A program made the position numbers and the translations under genes. A stretch of DNA of 64,000 bases from Halomarina halobia (GTDB taxonomy: Archaea > Halobacteriota > Halobacteria > Halobacteriales > Haloarculaceae). Positions 43,619 to 51,691 of the stretch are shown here, in pieces (position 1 is the first letter of the stretch; each line of letters starts with the position of its first letter). Location of the stretch: the NCBI RefSeq assembly GCF_029338575.1, contig NZ_CP119992.1, positions 2,418,001-2,482,000 of the forward strand, given 5' to 3'. The notes under the pieces were generated by a model, which worked only from the letters and a program-made list of their open reading frames with translations, was not told the DNA's origin and ran no database searches.

Positions 43619-44491
43619 CTACCGACTTCCCCGCTCGCGCGCGTACTCCAGCCACGGCGGCCGCTCGACGCGCGTCTCGCCGACGTCGGTGATCGCGTGT
43701 CGGTACGCGAACGACACCTCGGCACCCTCCGCGTCGACGAGCGTCGCCGACCACTCGTTGAGGCGGACGATCCCCGAGTCGTCGACGAGGAGCGTCGCGG
43801 AGAACGCGGCGAGGGTCGCGTTATCGGACGTGTGGGTCGGCAGGCCGTGGTACGCCTCGGGCCCGTCCGCGACGTAGCGCGTCACCGCCGCGCCGTCGAA
43901 GCGATCGGTCCCGGCGCGCTCGTAGCTGACGTTCCCGACCTCCGTGAGGGGGAGGCCCATCGCCTCGGTCACGTTCACGGGATCGGGGACGAACGACGAG
44001 CTATCGTTCGCCGACGCGACCGTGTAGGTCGCGTTCTCGTCCGTCGCGTTCGGGTCGAACTTCGACTGCTCGTACGTCGTCTCGCCCTCGGTGTAGGTGT
44101 CGATCGACAGCGCGAACGCGCTCCAACTGCGCGCCCGGTCCGCGCCGAGGTCGATCCGATACCCGACCGACGCGTTGAACTCGCTCGGTTCGACGGTCGG
44201 GTCGGTCGACGCGATGGTGATCTCCTGTCTCGCGCTGAACGACCCCGCCGCGCGGAGCGACCGCTCGTGGACGGCGGCGAGGTCGCTCGGGAGCGCGCTC
44301 GCCGCGTCGACCTCGGTCGCCGATGGCTCCTCGGTGTCGTTCGTCGCGTTATCGGGCGTCGATCCGTTCGTCGCGCCGTCGCCGGTCGCCGGCGCAGAAC
44401 CCTCCGGGCCGTCGCCCAGGAGACCGGAACAGCCGGCCGTCGTCACGAGGAGCGCCAGCGTCAGCGTCAGCAGGAACTTCGTTTTGGTCAT
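43619..44491 (-). CDS. Haloarchaeal lipoprotein
   Basis: 290 residues from ATG 44491 (a GTG at 44503 is in frame). Signal peptide with lipobox VTTAGC (Cys about residue 20), then an Asn/Thr/Gly-rich linker with several sequons and a beta-rich domain (AVHERSLRAAGSFSARQEIT, GETTYEQSKFD, ATRYVADGPEAYHG-like). Resembles the large family of haloarchaeal lipoproteins with a LolA-like fold; ligand unknown. TATA ATACTTATTAC at 44512-44523 supports the start. Confidence 0.78.
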   Translation of the reverse strand: MTKTKFLLTLTLALLVTTAGCSGLLGDGPEGSAPATGDGATNGSTPDNATNDTEEPSATEVDAASALPSDLAAVHERSLRAAGSFSARQEITIASTDPTVEPSEFNASVGYRIDLGADRARSWSAFALSIDTYTEGETTYEQSKFDPNATDENATYTVASANDSSSFVPDPVNVTEAMGLPLTEVGNVSYERAGTDRFDGAAVTRYVADGPEAYHGLPTHTSDNATLAAFSATLLVDDSGIVRLNEWSATLVDAEGAEVSFAYRHAITDVGETRVERPPWLEYARERGSR

Positions 44492-44510
44492 ATCAAATGA
44501 CACTCACGGA

Positions 44511-44525
44511 ATGTAATAAGTATCC
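44511..44525 (-). promoter_or_regulatory. TATA box of the lipoprotein gene
   Basis: GGGATACTTATTACA on the minus strand, about 27 bases before ATG 44491. Confidence 0.55.
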
Positions 44526-44585
44526 CGGCGTGACCTCGACGCGCCGGGGGCAAGGACTACGCCGACGGGGCGCGTGACCGGACGC

Positions 44586-45284
44586 ATGACGCACACGGCA
44601 GTGATCGCCGGCGTCGGTCCCGGCCTCGGCGAATCGCTCGCGCGGCGGTTCGTCGAGGAGGGCTGTTCGGTCGGGCTGTTCGCCCGCTCGTCCGCCTACC
44701 TCGACGACCTCGCCGCCGACCTCGGCGAGCGCGCGCTCGCGGTCCCGACGGACGTCTCGGATCAGGCGCAGGTCGCCCGCGGGTTCGCCGAGGTCCGCGA
44801 GGCGTTCGGCCCCGTGGACGTGCTCGTCAATCACGCGAGCGCCGCCCCCTGGAGGGGGACGCTCGACATCTCGGGGGAGGCGTTCCGCGAGGCGCTCGCC
44901 GTCGGCGCGGAGGGCGCGCTCTACTGCTCGCAGGAGGCCGTGCGTGACATGCTCGACGGCGAGGGGGGAACCGTCGTCTTCACCGGCGCGACGACCTCGC
45001 GCCGGGGCCGCGAGGGGGCCATCGGCTTCTCCGCCGCGAAGTTCGCCGCCCGCGGGATGGCGGAGTCCATGGCGCGCGAACTCGGCCCCGAGGGGATCCA
45101 CGTGGCGCACGTGGTGATCGACGGGCAGATCCTCACCCCCGGCGCCCGCGAGCAGGGCGACCGCAGGACGGAGACGTTCCTCGACCCCGACGAGATCGCC
45201 CGCGAGTACTGGCACCTGATCGAGCAGGACCGCTCGACGTGGACGCTCGAACTCGACCTGCGGCCGCACGTCGAATCCTTCTAG
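44586..45284 (+). CDS. Short-chain dehydrogenase family protein lacking the catalytic Tyr
   Basis: 232 residues from ATG 44586 (GTG 44574 is also in frame). NAD(P) motif GVGPGLGES (near 9-17), VNHASAAP in place of NNAG, and at the active site Phe148-S-A-A-Lys152 instead of Tyr-x-x-x-Lys. VIDGQILTPG near the C-terminus matches a bacterial subfamily that also lacks the Tyr. Whether it is a dehydrogenase or a binding protein is open. Followed at once by the structured 3' element. Confidence 0.85.
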   Translation: MTHTAVIAGVGPGLGESLARRFVEEGCSVGLFARSSAYLDDLAADLGERALAVPTDVSDQAQVARGFAEVREAFGPVDVLVNHASAAPWRGTLDISGEAFREALAVGAEGALYCSQEAVRDMLDGEGGTVVFTGATTSRRGREGAIGFSAAKFAARGMAESMARELGPEGIHVAHVVIDGQILTPGAREQGDRRTETFLDPDEIAREYWHLIEQDRSTWTLELDLRPHVESF

Positions 45285-45290
45285 CACCAC

Positions 45291-45366
45291 CACCTTTTGC
45301 TGCGTTCACGTGCCAGCGACCGCGAAGCGGGTCGCTGGCGGTTCGCTGGCAAAAGCTGGATCAAAA
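45291..45366 (+). other. Structured 3' element after the SDR gene
   Basis: CACCACCTTTTGC precedes hairpin GCCAGCGACC/GGTCGCTGGC (45312-45339), then GCAAAA (45349-45354) and CTGGATCAAAA. TTTTGC (45295-45300) can pair with GCAAAA. The layout matches 11067-11130, where the outer pair is TTTTTC/GAAAAA: the fifth position changes from G-C to T-A on both sides, a compensatory change that supports a real RNA stem. Confidence 0.6.
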
Positions 45367-45377
45367 GCACGGTCGTT

Positions 45378-45488
45378 CGAAAGGCGCGTAGCGCCTTTCG
45401 TGATCTCGGAAGACCGCCGGTCTTCCGATGATTCGTCGGAGCAGCTTTGCTGCTCCGAGATGACGAGAGACGCCACCGGCGTCTCTCG
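45378..45488. repeat. Array of four tandem hairpins
   Basis: Four perfect stem-loops with 3-nt loops, starting about every 29 bases: CGAAAGGCGC-GTA-GCGCCTTTCG (45378), CGGAAGACC-GCC-GGTCTTCCG (45407), CGGAGCAGC-TTT-GCTGCTCCG (45437) and CGAGAGACGCC-ACC-GGCGTCTCTCG (45464). The stems differ in sequence but share size and spacing. Further hairpins follow at 45506, 45755 and 45783. Confidence 0.75.
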
Positions 45489-45575
45489 AACCACGTCACC
45501 TCCTCGGGCGCTCGCTGCGCTCGCGCCCTCGTGGGTGCTGAACCGGTGTGGACGGTGGATCCCTGGCCAGTCGCC

Positions 45576-45890
45576 GGTCCGTATCTTTATATCCGAGAGC
45601 GGGACCAGCGTCCGTGTGACCTGACTTCGGTCGCGGGGTGCTCGCGGGTGTGCGACGCCACGCCCCGCGAACCCAGCCCCGCCCGCGGCGTCGCCTGTTC
45701 ACCCACCGTTTGCTGCGCTGGTTCGCTTCGCTCACTCGCTGGCAACATCTGCATAGTGAGACGTTTCGCGTCTCACTGGACTCCGGAACCGTCCGGCGGT
45801 TCCGGAAGGACCGAAACCGCGCCTCACCCCCTCAGTCGCGTCCCTCCTTCGAGGGATTCGGCGCGTCCGCTGGTGCCGGCGGTTGTCTCG
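45576..45890 (+). repeat. Dispersed intergenic repeat, copy A, with internal TATA box
   Basis: The first ~50 bases (45576-45626, GGTCCGTATCTTTATATCCG...) match 59758-59808 with two differences. They contain a good TATA box (CTTTATATCC), so a transcript would begin near 45614. Looser similarity continues for ~250 bases (CGCGGGG/CCCCGCG stem, GGCGTCGCCTG, CCGCACCTCACTCCCTCAGTCGC-like). Unlike copy B, this copy carries two extra hairpins (45755-45777 and 45783-45805). It is part of a 614-bp gap without genes. Confidence 0.72.
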
Positions 45891-45898
45891 GCCGTCGT

Positions 45899-47217
45899 TC
45901 AGAGCCTGGACTCTATCCGAGACAGTCGACTTCGAGCATTCGACTGCGGTCCACACGGACGGTTCACGCCGTCCGGGTGGTGATCCTCGAACCCGCAGGT
46001 GTGCGCGATCGACCTACCCCACACCACCTCACCGCCCCTGTACACCGCCTCGACGTCCCGGAGCGCCTCGATGTCGTCGAGCGGATCGGAGCCGAGCGCG
46101 ACGAGGTCGCCGTAGCGCCCCGCCTCGATCGCGCCGATCTCGTCGCCGGGGACGGTGCGGGCGGCGACGCTCGTGGCCGCCCGTATCGCCTCCATCTCAG
46201 AGAGGCCGACCGCAGAGACGAGCAGTTCGGCCTCGAGCGCGTTCTCGCCGTGGGGGACGAGGTCGGGGCCGATGAAGTCCGTCCCGAGGGCGACGGGGAC
46301 GCCCGCCTCGTGGACCCGTCGGGTGGAGTCGAGGTGCGCGCGCCGGGCCTCGCGGGCCTTCCGCACCCCCACTCCGGCATGCCGTGGTCCGCGCCCTCCG
46401 CGACGATCCGATGCACGATGGAGAGCGTGGGGACGAAGGTGGCGTCGGTCTCGAGGAGGAGGTCGATCGCCTCGTCGTCGACGTAGAAGCCGTGCTCGAC
46501 GGTGTCGACGCCGTTTCGAAGGGCGTTCTTGATCCCCGGCGCGCCCTGCGCGTGGGCGGCGACCGGGATCCCGACGCGGTGGGCCTCCTCGGCGAACGCG
46601 CGGATCTCGGCCGCGGTGTACTGGCTCTGGTCGGGGGCGTCCTTCTCCGAGAGCACCCCGCCGGTGGCCATGATCTTGATGCAGTCGACGCCGTCGCGGA
46701 TACGTCGCCTGGCCCCCTTGCGACACTCGTCGGGGCCGTCGACGATCTCGGAGAGCCCCGCGCGCGAGCGCGACCACTCGTAGGGAAGGAAGTGCGAGTC
46801 GCCGTGTCCGCCCGTCTGGGAGAACGCCCGCCCACTCGTGTGGATCCGCGGACCGGGGATGACGCCCTCCGAGACGGCCGTCCGGAGGCCGAGGCCCGCG
46901 GCGCTCCCTACGTCACGGACGCTCGTGAAGCCCGCCGCGAGGAGCCGCCGGAGGTCCGCGGTCGCGCGGGCGGTCATCGTCGCCACGTCCTCGCGCGCCC
47001 AGTCCATCGGGCTCATCGTCCGCACCCCGGCGAGGTGGACGTGGGCGTCCACGAGCCCGGGGATCACCACGTCGTGCTCGACCCGCTCGCCGACCGCCTC
47101 GACCTCGTCGCGTGGACCGACCGCCGCGACGCGCCCGTCCTCGATCACCACGCGGGCGTCGTAGCGCGGTTCGTCGGCGATACCGTCCACGAGCGTGCCG
47201 CAGTCCACGGTGAGCAT
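45899..47217 (-). pseudogene. Amidohydrolase with a frameshift
   Basis: From ATG 47217 the frame encodes an imidazolonepropionase/prolidase-like amidohydrolase: VDAHVHLAG (metal site), KIMATGGVLS, AHAQGAPG and EHGFYVDDEA, up to HGMPEWG. At a C5 run (46366-46370; G5 on the coding strand) the frame is lost, and the rest (VRKAREARRAHLDS, PVALGTDFIGPD, AAGRYGDLVALGSDP-like end) continues in another frame to 45899. One extra G would restore one ~440-residue enzyme. Either a recent pseudogene, a sequencing error in the homopolymer, or programmed slippage. Confidence 0.8.
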
Positions 47218-47290
47218 ACCGGGTGTGGGGGTACCGGCGACAAAGCCCTGCTGGGTAGGATTTTCGTCGCGGGGGCGCGTAGGGACGTCC

Positions 47291-48013
47291 ATGACCGTCA
47301 CGGCCGAGGTCGTCTCCATCCATCGGATGACGCCCCGGGTCAAGCAGTTCCGCCTGCGAGCGGAGGGCCACGAGTTCGACTACGAGCCGGGACAGCACAC
47401 TACCGTTCAGTTCGAGCGGGACGGCGAGGAGGTCGTCCGGCCGTACACGCCGACGAGTCTCCCCGGAACGGACTCGATCACGCTCGCCATCAAAGTCTAC
47501 GACGACGGGACCGCCTCGGCGTACATGCACACGCGCCGCGTCGGCGACGAGGTCGTCCTCGGCTCGCTGGAGGGGAACCTCACGCTCGAGAACCCCGAGG
47601 CTGACGTCGCCTTCGTCGCCACGGGGACGGGCATCACGCCCGTGATGGCGCTGCTGAAACAGTACCTCCGCGAGGGTGAGGGCGACGCCCACTTCTTCTT
47701 CGGCGAGAAGGACCGGGAGAGCGTCCTCTACCGCGAGACCCTGGACCAGCTCGAGGCGGAGCACGAGAACCTCACCGTCGTCTACTCGCTGTCGGACAGC
47801 GGTTACGAGTGGACCGGTCCCACCGGCCACGTCCAGGAGCACCTGGAGGCGTCCCTCGACGACTTCGAGGGGCGGGACTTCTACGTCTGCGGCGTCCCGG
47901 CGATGGTCGTCGAGACGACGGAGCGCCTGGCGGCCCTCGGCGCGCCCGACGACCGGGTGTTCACGGAGGGCTGGGAGGAGGGTGCCGTCGCGGACGAGGA
48001 CGACGGCGGGTGA
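47291..48013 (+). CDS. FAD/NAD(P)H oxidoreductase of the ferredoxin-NADP reductase family
   Basis: 240 residues from ATG 47291. FAD-binding RPYTPTS (50-56), NAD(P) loop TGTGITPVM (111-119) and the C-terminal DFYVCGVPAMVVET segment. There is no fused iron-sulfur domain, so it needs a partner such as ferredoxin. It transfers electrons between NAD(P)H and a one-electron carrier. Confidence 0.87.
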   Translation: MTVTAEVVSIHRMTPRVKQFRLRAEGHEFDYEPGQHTTVQFERDGEEVVRPYTPTSLPGTDSITLAIKVYDDGTASAYMHTRRVGDEVVLGSLEGNLTLENPEADVAFVATGTGITPVMALLKQYLREGEGDAHFFFGEKDRESVLYRETLDQLEAEHENLTVVYSLSDSGYEWTGPTGHVQEHLEASLDDFEGRDFYVCGVPAMVVETTERLAALGAPDDRVFTEGWEEGAVADEDDGG

Positions 48014-48074
48014 TCGGTTAGCGATCCGTGGGGCGGCTGCGGCGGAGCGACCGCGGGGCGACCACCGTGAGTGC

Positions 48075-48833
48075 CTACCACGGCGTGACGCCGCCCCGGT
48101 AGGTGCGGATGCGCTCGGCCGCGCAGTCGCTGTAGCGCAGCATCAGGCGCGGCTCGCGTCCGTCCGGTTCGACGTAGCGACACCCGCAGACGCTGCGCTC
48201 GTAGTCGAAGTACTCCGCCTTGATCGACTGGGTCTCCCAGGGATAGCCGCTGACCATCGGGCTCACTACCAGCGCGCCGTCGTCCGGTCGCATCGAGCCG
48301 ACGTCGTGGTCGAGGCCGAGCGCGTGGCCGCACTCGTGGAGCGCTACCTGCATCGCGTAGGTCCCCCAGGTCCGCCCGACGACCGTCGACGCGATCGCGG
48401 CCGGCGGGAGGCTCGCCATCGCCGCCGCGCCCCCGACCGCCGCGACGTGCGGGACGCCCGCGCCGGTCGGCCACTCGGTCAGCGGTTCGTCGGTGACGAG
48501 GAGGTTGACGTCGTCGCAGGGCGTCGCCGGACCCAGCCCGGCGCTCCCCTGGGCGAGCCGTCGCGGCCACTCGCCCCCCACGACGAGGTCGTACGCCCGC
48601 TCGGTCGAGACGCGCAGCGTGCCGCCGAACTCGAGGACCGTCCCGTCGTGCGCCCGTCGGAACGCCCGTCCGAGGTAGTCGCCGACCCGCCGTCGCAGCC
48701 CCGGATAGGCCGCCGCCCGTTCGCTGAACCATACTTTCACGTTGAGGGTGTCCTCCGGGCGGGAGATCCATCGGCCGGTGAATCCCATCGATCCGATCGC
48801 TCCCGCCGAGAGGAGGAACTTGCGCCGTTTCAT
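48075..48833 (-). CDS. Exported metzincin-type zinc metalloprotease
   Basis: 252 residues from ATG 48833. N-terminal KRRKFLLSAGAIGSMGF resembles a Tat signal. The zinc motif HECGHALGLDH (166-176) is the HExxHxxGxxH of metzincins, with the Met-turn likely Met193 (VSPMVSG). Two Cys near the C-terminus (VCGCRYV) and one at CDD may form disulfides. Haloarchaeal archaemetzincin/matrixin-like proteases of this kind are secreted. Substrate unknown. Confidence 0.82.
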   Translation of the reverse strand: MKRRKFLLSAGAIGSMGFTGRWISRPEDTLNVKVWFSERAAAYPGLRRRVGDYLGRAFRRAHDGTVLEFGGTLRVSTERAYDLVVGGEWPRRLAQGSAGLGPATPCDDVNLLVTDEPLTEWPTGAGVPHVAAVGGAAAMASLPPAAIASTVVGRTWGTYAMQVALHECGHALGLDHDVGSMRPDDGALVVSPMVSGYPWETQSIKAEYFDYERSVCGCRYVEPDGREPRLMLRYSDCAAERIRTYRGGVTPW

Positions 48834-49034
48834 TCGTGCCAGCCACGCGACACCGTGAGGGCCGCCGTTTCCGTATCCCACGTGCTCCGTCGGCCGCCCG
48901 GCGTATCGTGCTAGCTGGGACTGACTGTCGATCCCGCATGACATCCACGTCAATACGTATAGCCCCCGAACGAGGCCGGGGCTACACACGTGGCAAGTGG
49001 GCTGGTATCGGAGGACTCGTCCCGTTCGCCGGCA

Positions 49035-49163
49035 CTACCGCGAGTCGTCCGTCTCGCCTCCGCCGAAGCGCTCGGGTTCGATCCGCGAGAGCCGGGTCGC
49101 GAGGACGTCGGTCACGGGGTTGCACCCGGGTTCGTAGTCGGGTGCGAAGACGAGCTCGCGCAT
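49035..49163 (-). pseudogene. Truncated N-terminus of a Bat-type HTH regulator
   Basis: 42 codons from ATG 49163 read MRELVFAPDYEPGCNPVTDV and continue to a TAG at 49035. The first 20 residues match the start of bacterio-opsin-activator-like (HTH-10) regulators (MRELVFALEYEPGCN-type), but the sensor and HTH domains are gone. Likely a gene remnant left by a deletion. Confidence 0.5.
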
Positions 49164-49241
49164 GTCCCACGTCCGGGCGCGAGGGTCTTACACCGCGCTC
49201 GGGCGGATCGTCGGAGACGCGTCGCGCCCGCCCTCCTCCCC

Positions 49242-50057
49242 TTACAGCCCGAGGCGGTCGCGCAGTCCGTCGATCGGGCCGCCCGTCCCCTCGAAGACCG
49301 CCCGCATCTCGTCGTCCGCGAGCGCGAAGTCGAATACGTCGAAGTTCTCCCGCAGGTGGTCGCGACCGGCCGCCTTCGGGATCGCCGCGACCATCTCCTG
49401 CTGGAGGAGCCAGCGGAGCGCGACCTGGGCCGCGGTCTTCCCGTACCGGTCGCCGATCTCCGCGAGCGTCGCGTTCGACGTCACCTTTCCGACGGCGAGC
49501 GGGCTGTACGCCGTCAGCACGACCCCCTCGTCGATGCAGGTCTCGAGGAGCGCCGACTGGTCGCGGTAGGGGTGGTACTCGACCTGGTTCGTGAGGATCG
49601 GCGCGTCGGAGCGCTCCATCGCCCGGCGCAACTGATCGACCGAGAAGTTACTCACGCCGACGTGTCGGACGATCCCCTCGTCCCGGAGGTCGTTCATCGC
49701 GCCGATCGTCTCCGCGAGGGGCACCGTGCTGTTCGGCGAGTGCATCAGCAGCAGGTCGACGTAGTCGGTCCGGAGCGCCGCGAGCGACTGTCGCGTCGAC
49801 TCGAGGACTCGGTCGCGGCTGCGGTTCGACTCGCTCAGCTTCGTCGTGACGAACACGTCGTCGCGGTCGACGGCGGCGGTCGAGACCGCCGCCCCCACGG
49901 CCCCCTCGGTGCCGTAGATCTGGGCCGTGTCGACGTGGCGGTAGCCGATGTCGAGGGCCGCCTCGACCGCTCGCCGACAGACGTCAGTCGAGTCGAACCG
50001 CGCGGTTCCCAGCCCGAGGGCGGGGACTTCGACGCCCTGCGTGGTTACGTACTCCAT
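49242..50057 (-). CDS. Aldo/keto reductase
   Basis: 271 residues. Catalytic tetrad Asp43, Tyr48 (HVDTAQIYG), Lys73 (VTTKLSES) and His106 (LLMHSPN); GVSNFSVDQL, NQVEYHPY and LAVGKV.. IPKAAG.. HLRENFDVFDF complete the NADPH-binding (alpha/beta) barrel. It reduces aldehydes or ketones with NADPH. Single gene. Confidence 0.92.
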   Translation of the reverse strand: MEYVTTQGVEVPALGLGTARFDSTDVCRRAVEAALDIGYRHVDTAQIYGTEGAVGAAVSTAAVDRDDVFVTTKLSESNRSRDRVLESTRQSLAALRTDYVDLLLMHSPNSTVPLAETIGAMNDLRDEGIVRHVGVSNFSVDQLRRAMERSDAPILTNQVEYHPYRDQSALLETCIDEGVVLTAYSPLAVGKVTSNATLAEIGDRYGKTAAQVALRWLLQQEMVAAIPKAAGRDHLRENFDVFDFALADDEMRAVFEGTGGPIDGLRDRLGL

Positions 50058-50144
50058 GGGTCGAACGCCTCCGTCCGCCCCTTCGCGCGCCGGCGACGAA
50101 AGGGAACGGCTGGCAACGTCCCGACCCGAGGAGCGGTGGTCACC

Positions 50145-50636
50145 TCACTCGGCGCGCCGCCCCCGGGCCGAGTCGTGACGGGCCTCCAGCCGTTCGGCGA
50201 GGCCGTGGACGACCGTGGAGCGGACGATCGCCCGCCAGACGTCGCGGGGCAGCGAGCGGAGGACGGAGCGGAGGAAGGCCCGCGTCCCGCTCGTCATCGC
50301 GTCCGTCGAGAGGGCGGTCGCCGTCTCGCGGTACGCCCCGGCGAGGGCGTCGTAGTCCTCGGCGTAGAGCGTGAAGGTGTCCGGGTTGGTCGTGGGCGGG
50401 TACGGCGGTGACTCCCACTCCGCGGGGAGTTCGGGGAGCAGCGCCCGCCAGCGCACCGCGGCGAGGTCGAGGACCCGCCGCCGGCGAGCGAGCGAGGTAC
50501 AGCTGTCGAGGAGGAGCGCCACCCGCCGGTAGGCGGACGCGATTCGTTCGGCCGTTTCGGCGACGGTTCGGCATCGAGCGGCGAGGATGTCCCGTGGCGA
50601 CTCCCCGAGCGACGGAGTCGCGCTCGTAGCGGACAT
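50145..50636 (-). CDS. Helical hypothetical protein
   Basis: 163 residues from ATG 50636. All-helical with several Arg-rich segments (SLARRRRVLDLAAVRWRALLPELP) and YAEDYDALAGAYRETATALS. No membrane helices or known motifs. The C-terminal part (GTRAFLRSVLRSLPRDVWRAI) is amphipathic. Confidence 0.6.
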   Translation of the reverse strand: MSATSATPSLGESPRDILAARCRTVAETAERIASAYRRVALLLDSCTSLARRRRVLDLAAVRWRALLPELPAEWESPPYPPTTNPDTFTLYAEDYDALAGAYRETATALSTDAMTSGTRAFLRSVLRSLPRDVWRAIVRSTVVHGLAERLEARHDSARGRRAE

Positions 50637-50813
50637 GACTGCCCCTCGGGTGACTCTCCGGATAACTGTTCCGTCACCGATCGTACCGTCACCGCGCGCG
50701 ACGGGAATACACGTAGCCCCGCTACGCGCTCGCGTTCGCCTCAGGCGGGCAGCGGGCGGCGCACTCCGGAAAAGCGCCCGGCCGCCTCGCCCGACGCCCG
50801 ACCGCGGCGCGGG

Positions 50814-51080
50814 TTAGAACCCGGTGTAGTACATGAGGAAGCCGACGACGAGCCACGCCCCGACGAGCAGTCCGACGGCGAGGGCGATCACGATGTCCCG
50901 CGGCGTGATCCCCTGCGGGACGTACTCCCCGTCGGCCCCCCGCATCGCCCCGCAGCGAAGGCACTCCTGCGCGTCGAGAAACGGGTTCTCGATCCAGTCG
51001 TGGCCGACCCGCCAGCAGACCACGGGGCCGAACAGTGCCGGCTCCGGGACGGGCGGTGGAGGCGGGGACGTGTCGTTCAT
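50814..51080 (-). CDS. Zinc-site and single-helix membrane protein
   Basis: 88 residues. A Pro-rich start (PPPPPVPEP), a Cys/His region CWRVGHDWIENPFLDAQECLRCG that resembles half of a zinc ribbon, and a C-terminal membrane helix (62-85). Function unknown. It borders the accessory island. Confidence 0.6.
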   Translation of the reverse strand: MNDTSPPPPPVPEPALFGPVVCWRVGHDWIENPFLDAQECLRCGAMRGADGEYVPQGITPRDIVIALAVGLLVGAWLVVGFLMYYTGF

Positions 51081-51456
51081 CGCGTACGGCTCCGCCCCTC
51101 GATCAGTTGCGCGGACAACACAGTTCGAAGGAGGGCCTACACCTCATAAAACACTAACGAGCAATCCTACACACGGCAATACATTAGACCACGATTACAA
51201 ATGATAGATGACATTATTTGAGGTGGTGACCTTTTGAGCCCTCCGGGGTCGTCACGCTCGTTCGCTCGTCGCAGAAGGTGGGTCAGCGGTTCGCCCCGCC
51301 GTGTCGGGCGCTGCGACTGGCAGGGTTCAAATCCCGCGGAGTTCGATTGCGGTCGCTCACGTCCGTTCGAGACACGCAGAACGAGCCCGACGGGACCAAG
51401 TGAAGCCGGTGACCACATGTACGCGTACTTCCGGATCGTCGAATCTGCTGGGCGAC
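51081..51456. other. Boundary of the tRNA-Arg island
   Basis: 376 bases without an intact gene. It is A/T-richer than the chromosome (51140-51230). GGGTTCAAATCCCG (51323-51336) is the exact reverse complement of the T-arm of the tRNA-Arg at 53.5 kb, and GAGCCCGACGGGACC.. (51383-51409) repeats at 53401-53427. It appears to be debris from integration and excision events. Confidence 0.5.
51383..51409. repeat. 27-bp direct repeat flanking the DUF234 ATPase, left copy
   Basis: Matches 53401-53427 at 24 of 27 bases; the first 13 bases correspond to the 3' end of the tRNA-Arg gene (53484-53496) with one mismatch. Confidence 0.6.
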
Positions 51457-51594
51457 CTACTTGGTAGCGAACAACGGTTCACGACCGTAGTCGTCGGTCA
51501 CTCCCGGGCGGTTGTGTTCGATGCAGTCGTCGACGATCTCTCGGATCTCCTCGTCCACTTCGTGATTACGTTCACTTCGTAGGCCTCCACCGTC
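51457..51594 (-). pseudogene. Remnant of an XerC/D-like tyrosine recombinase
   Basis: On the minus strand a start-less frame reads RNHEVDEEIREIVDDCIEHN, then RPGVTDDYGREPLFATK and a stop at 51457. The phrase I-E-x-x-R-P-x-V-T-D-D-Y-G-R-E-P-L is characteristic of haloarchaeal phage-type integrases, just before their catalytic Arg region. Only ~45 codons survive. It shows that an integrative element once used this tRNA-Arg neighbourhood. Confidence 0.55.
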
Positions 51595-51610
51595 GATACA
51601 CGTGTACTAG

Positions 51611-51647
51611 AGAGTACGATACTTTATAGTACGATACTTTAAAGTAT
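51611..51647 (+). promoter_or_regulatory. Promoter with tandem and palindromic operators of the DUF234 ATPase gene
   Basis: GTACGATACTTTA occurs twice (51614-51626 and 51629-51641, 15-base step). The second copy forms half of a perfect 14-bp palindrome ATACTTTAAAGTAT (51634-51647). The A/T boxes double as TATA elements for the ATPase gene, so a repressor bound here would block transcription. Confidence 0.6.
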
Positions 51648-51691
51648 GGTTAACAAAAGTACTATGTCGACCGGGGAAGACATCGAATCGT

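Noticed and set aside
45378..45488. Hairpin array as a CRISPR array
   Set aside because: The units differ in sequence and are inverted, not direct, repeats; there are no spacers of constant size and no cas genes.
45310..45624. 104-codon frame through the hairpin array
   Set aside because: Ser/Arg/Cys-rich translation of inverted repeats; no acidic composition and no conservation signal.
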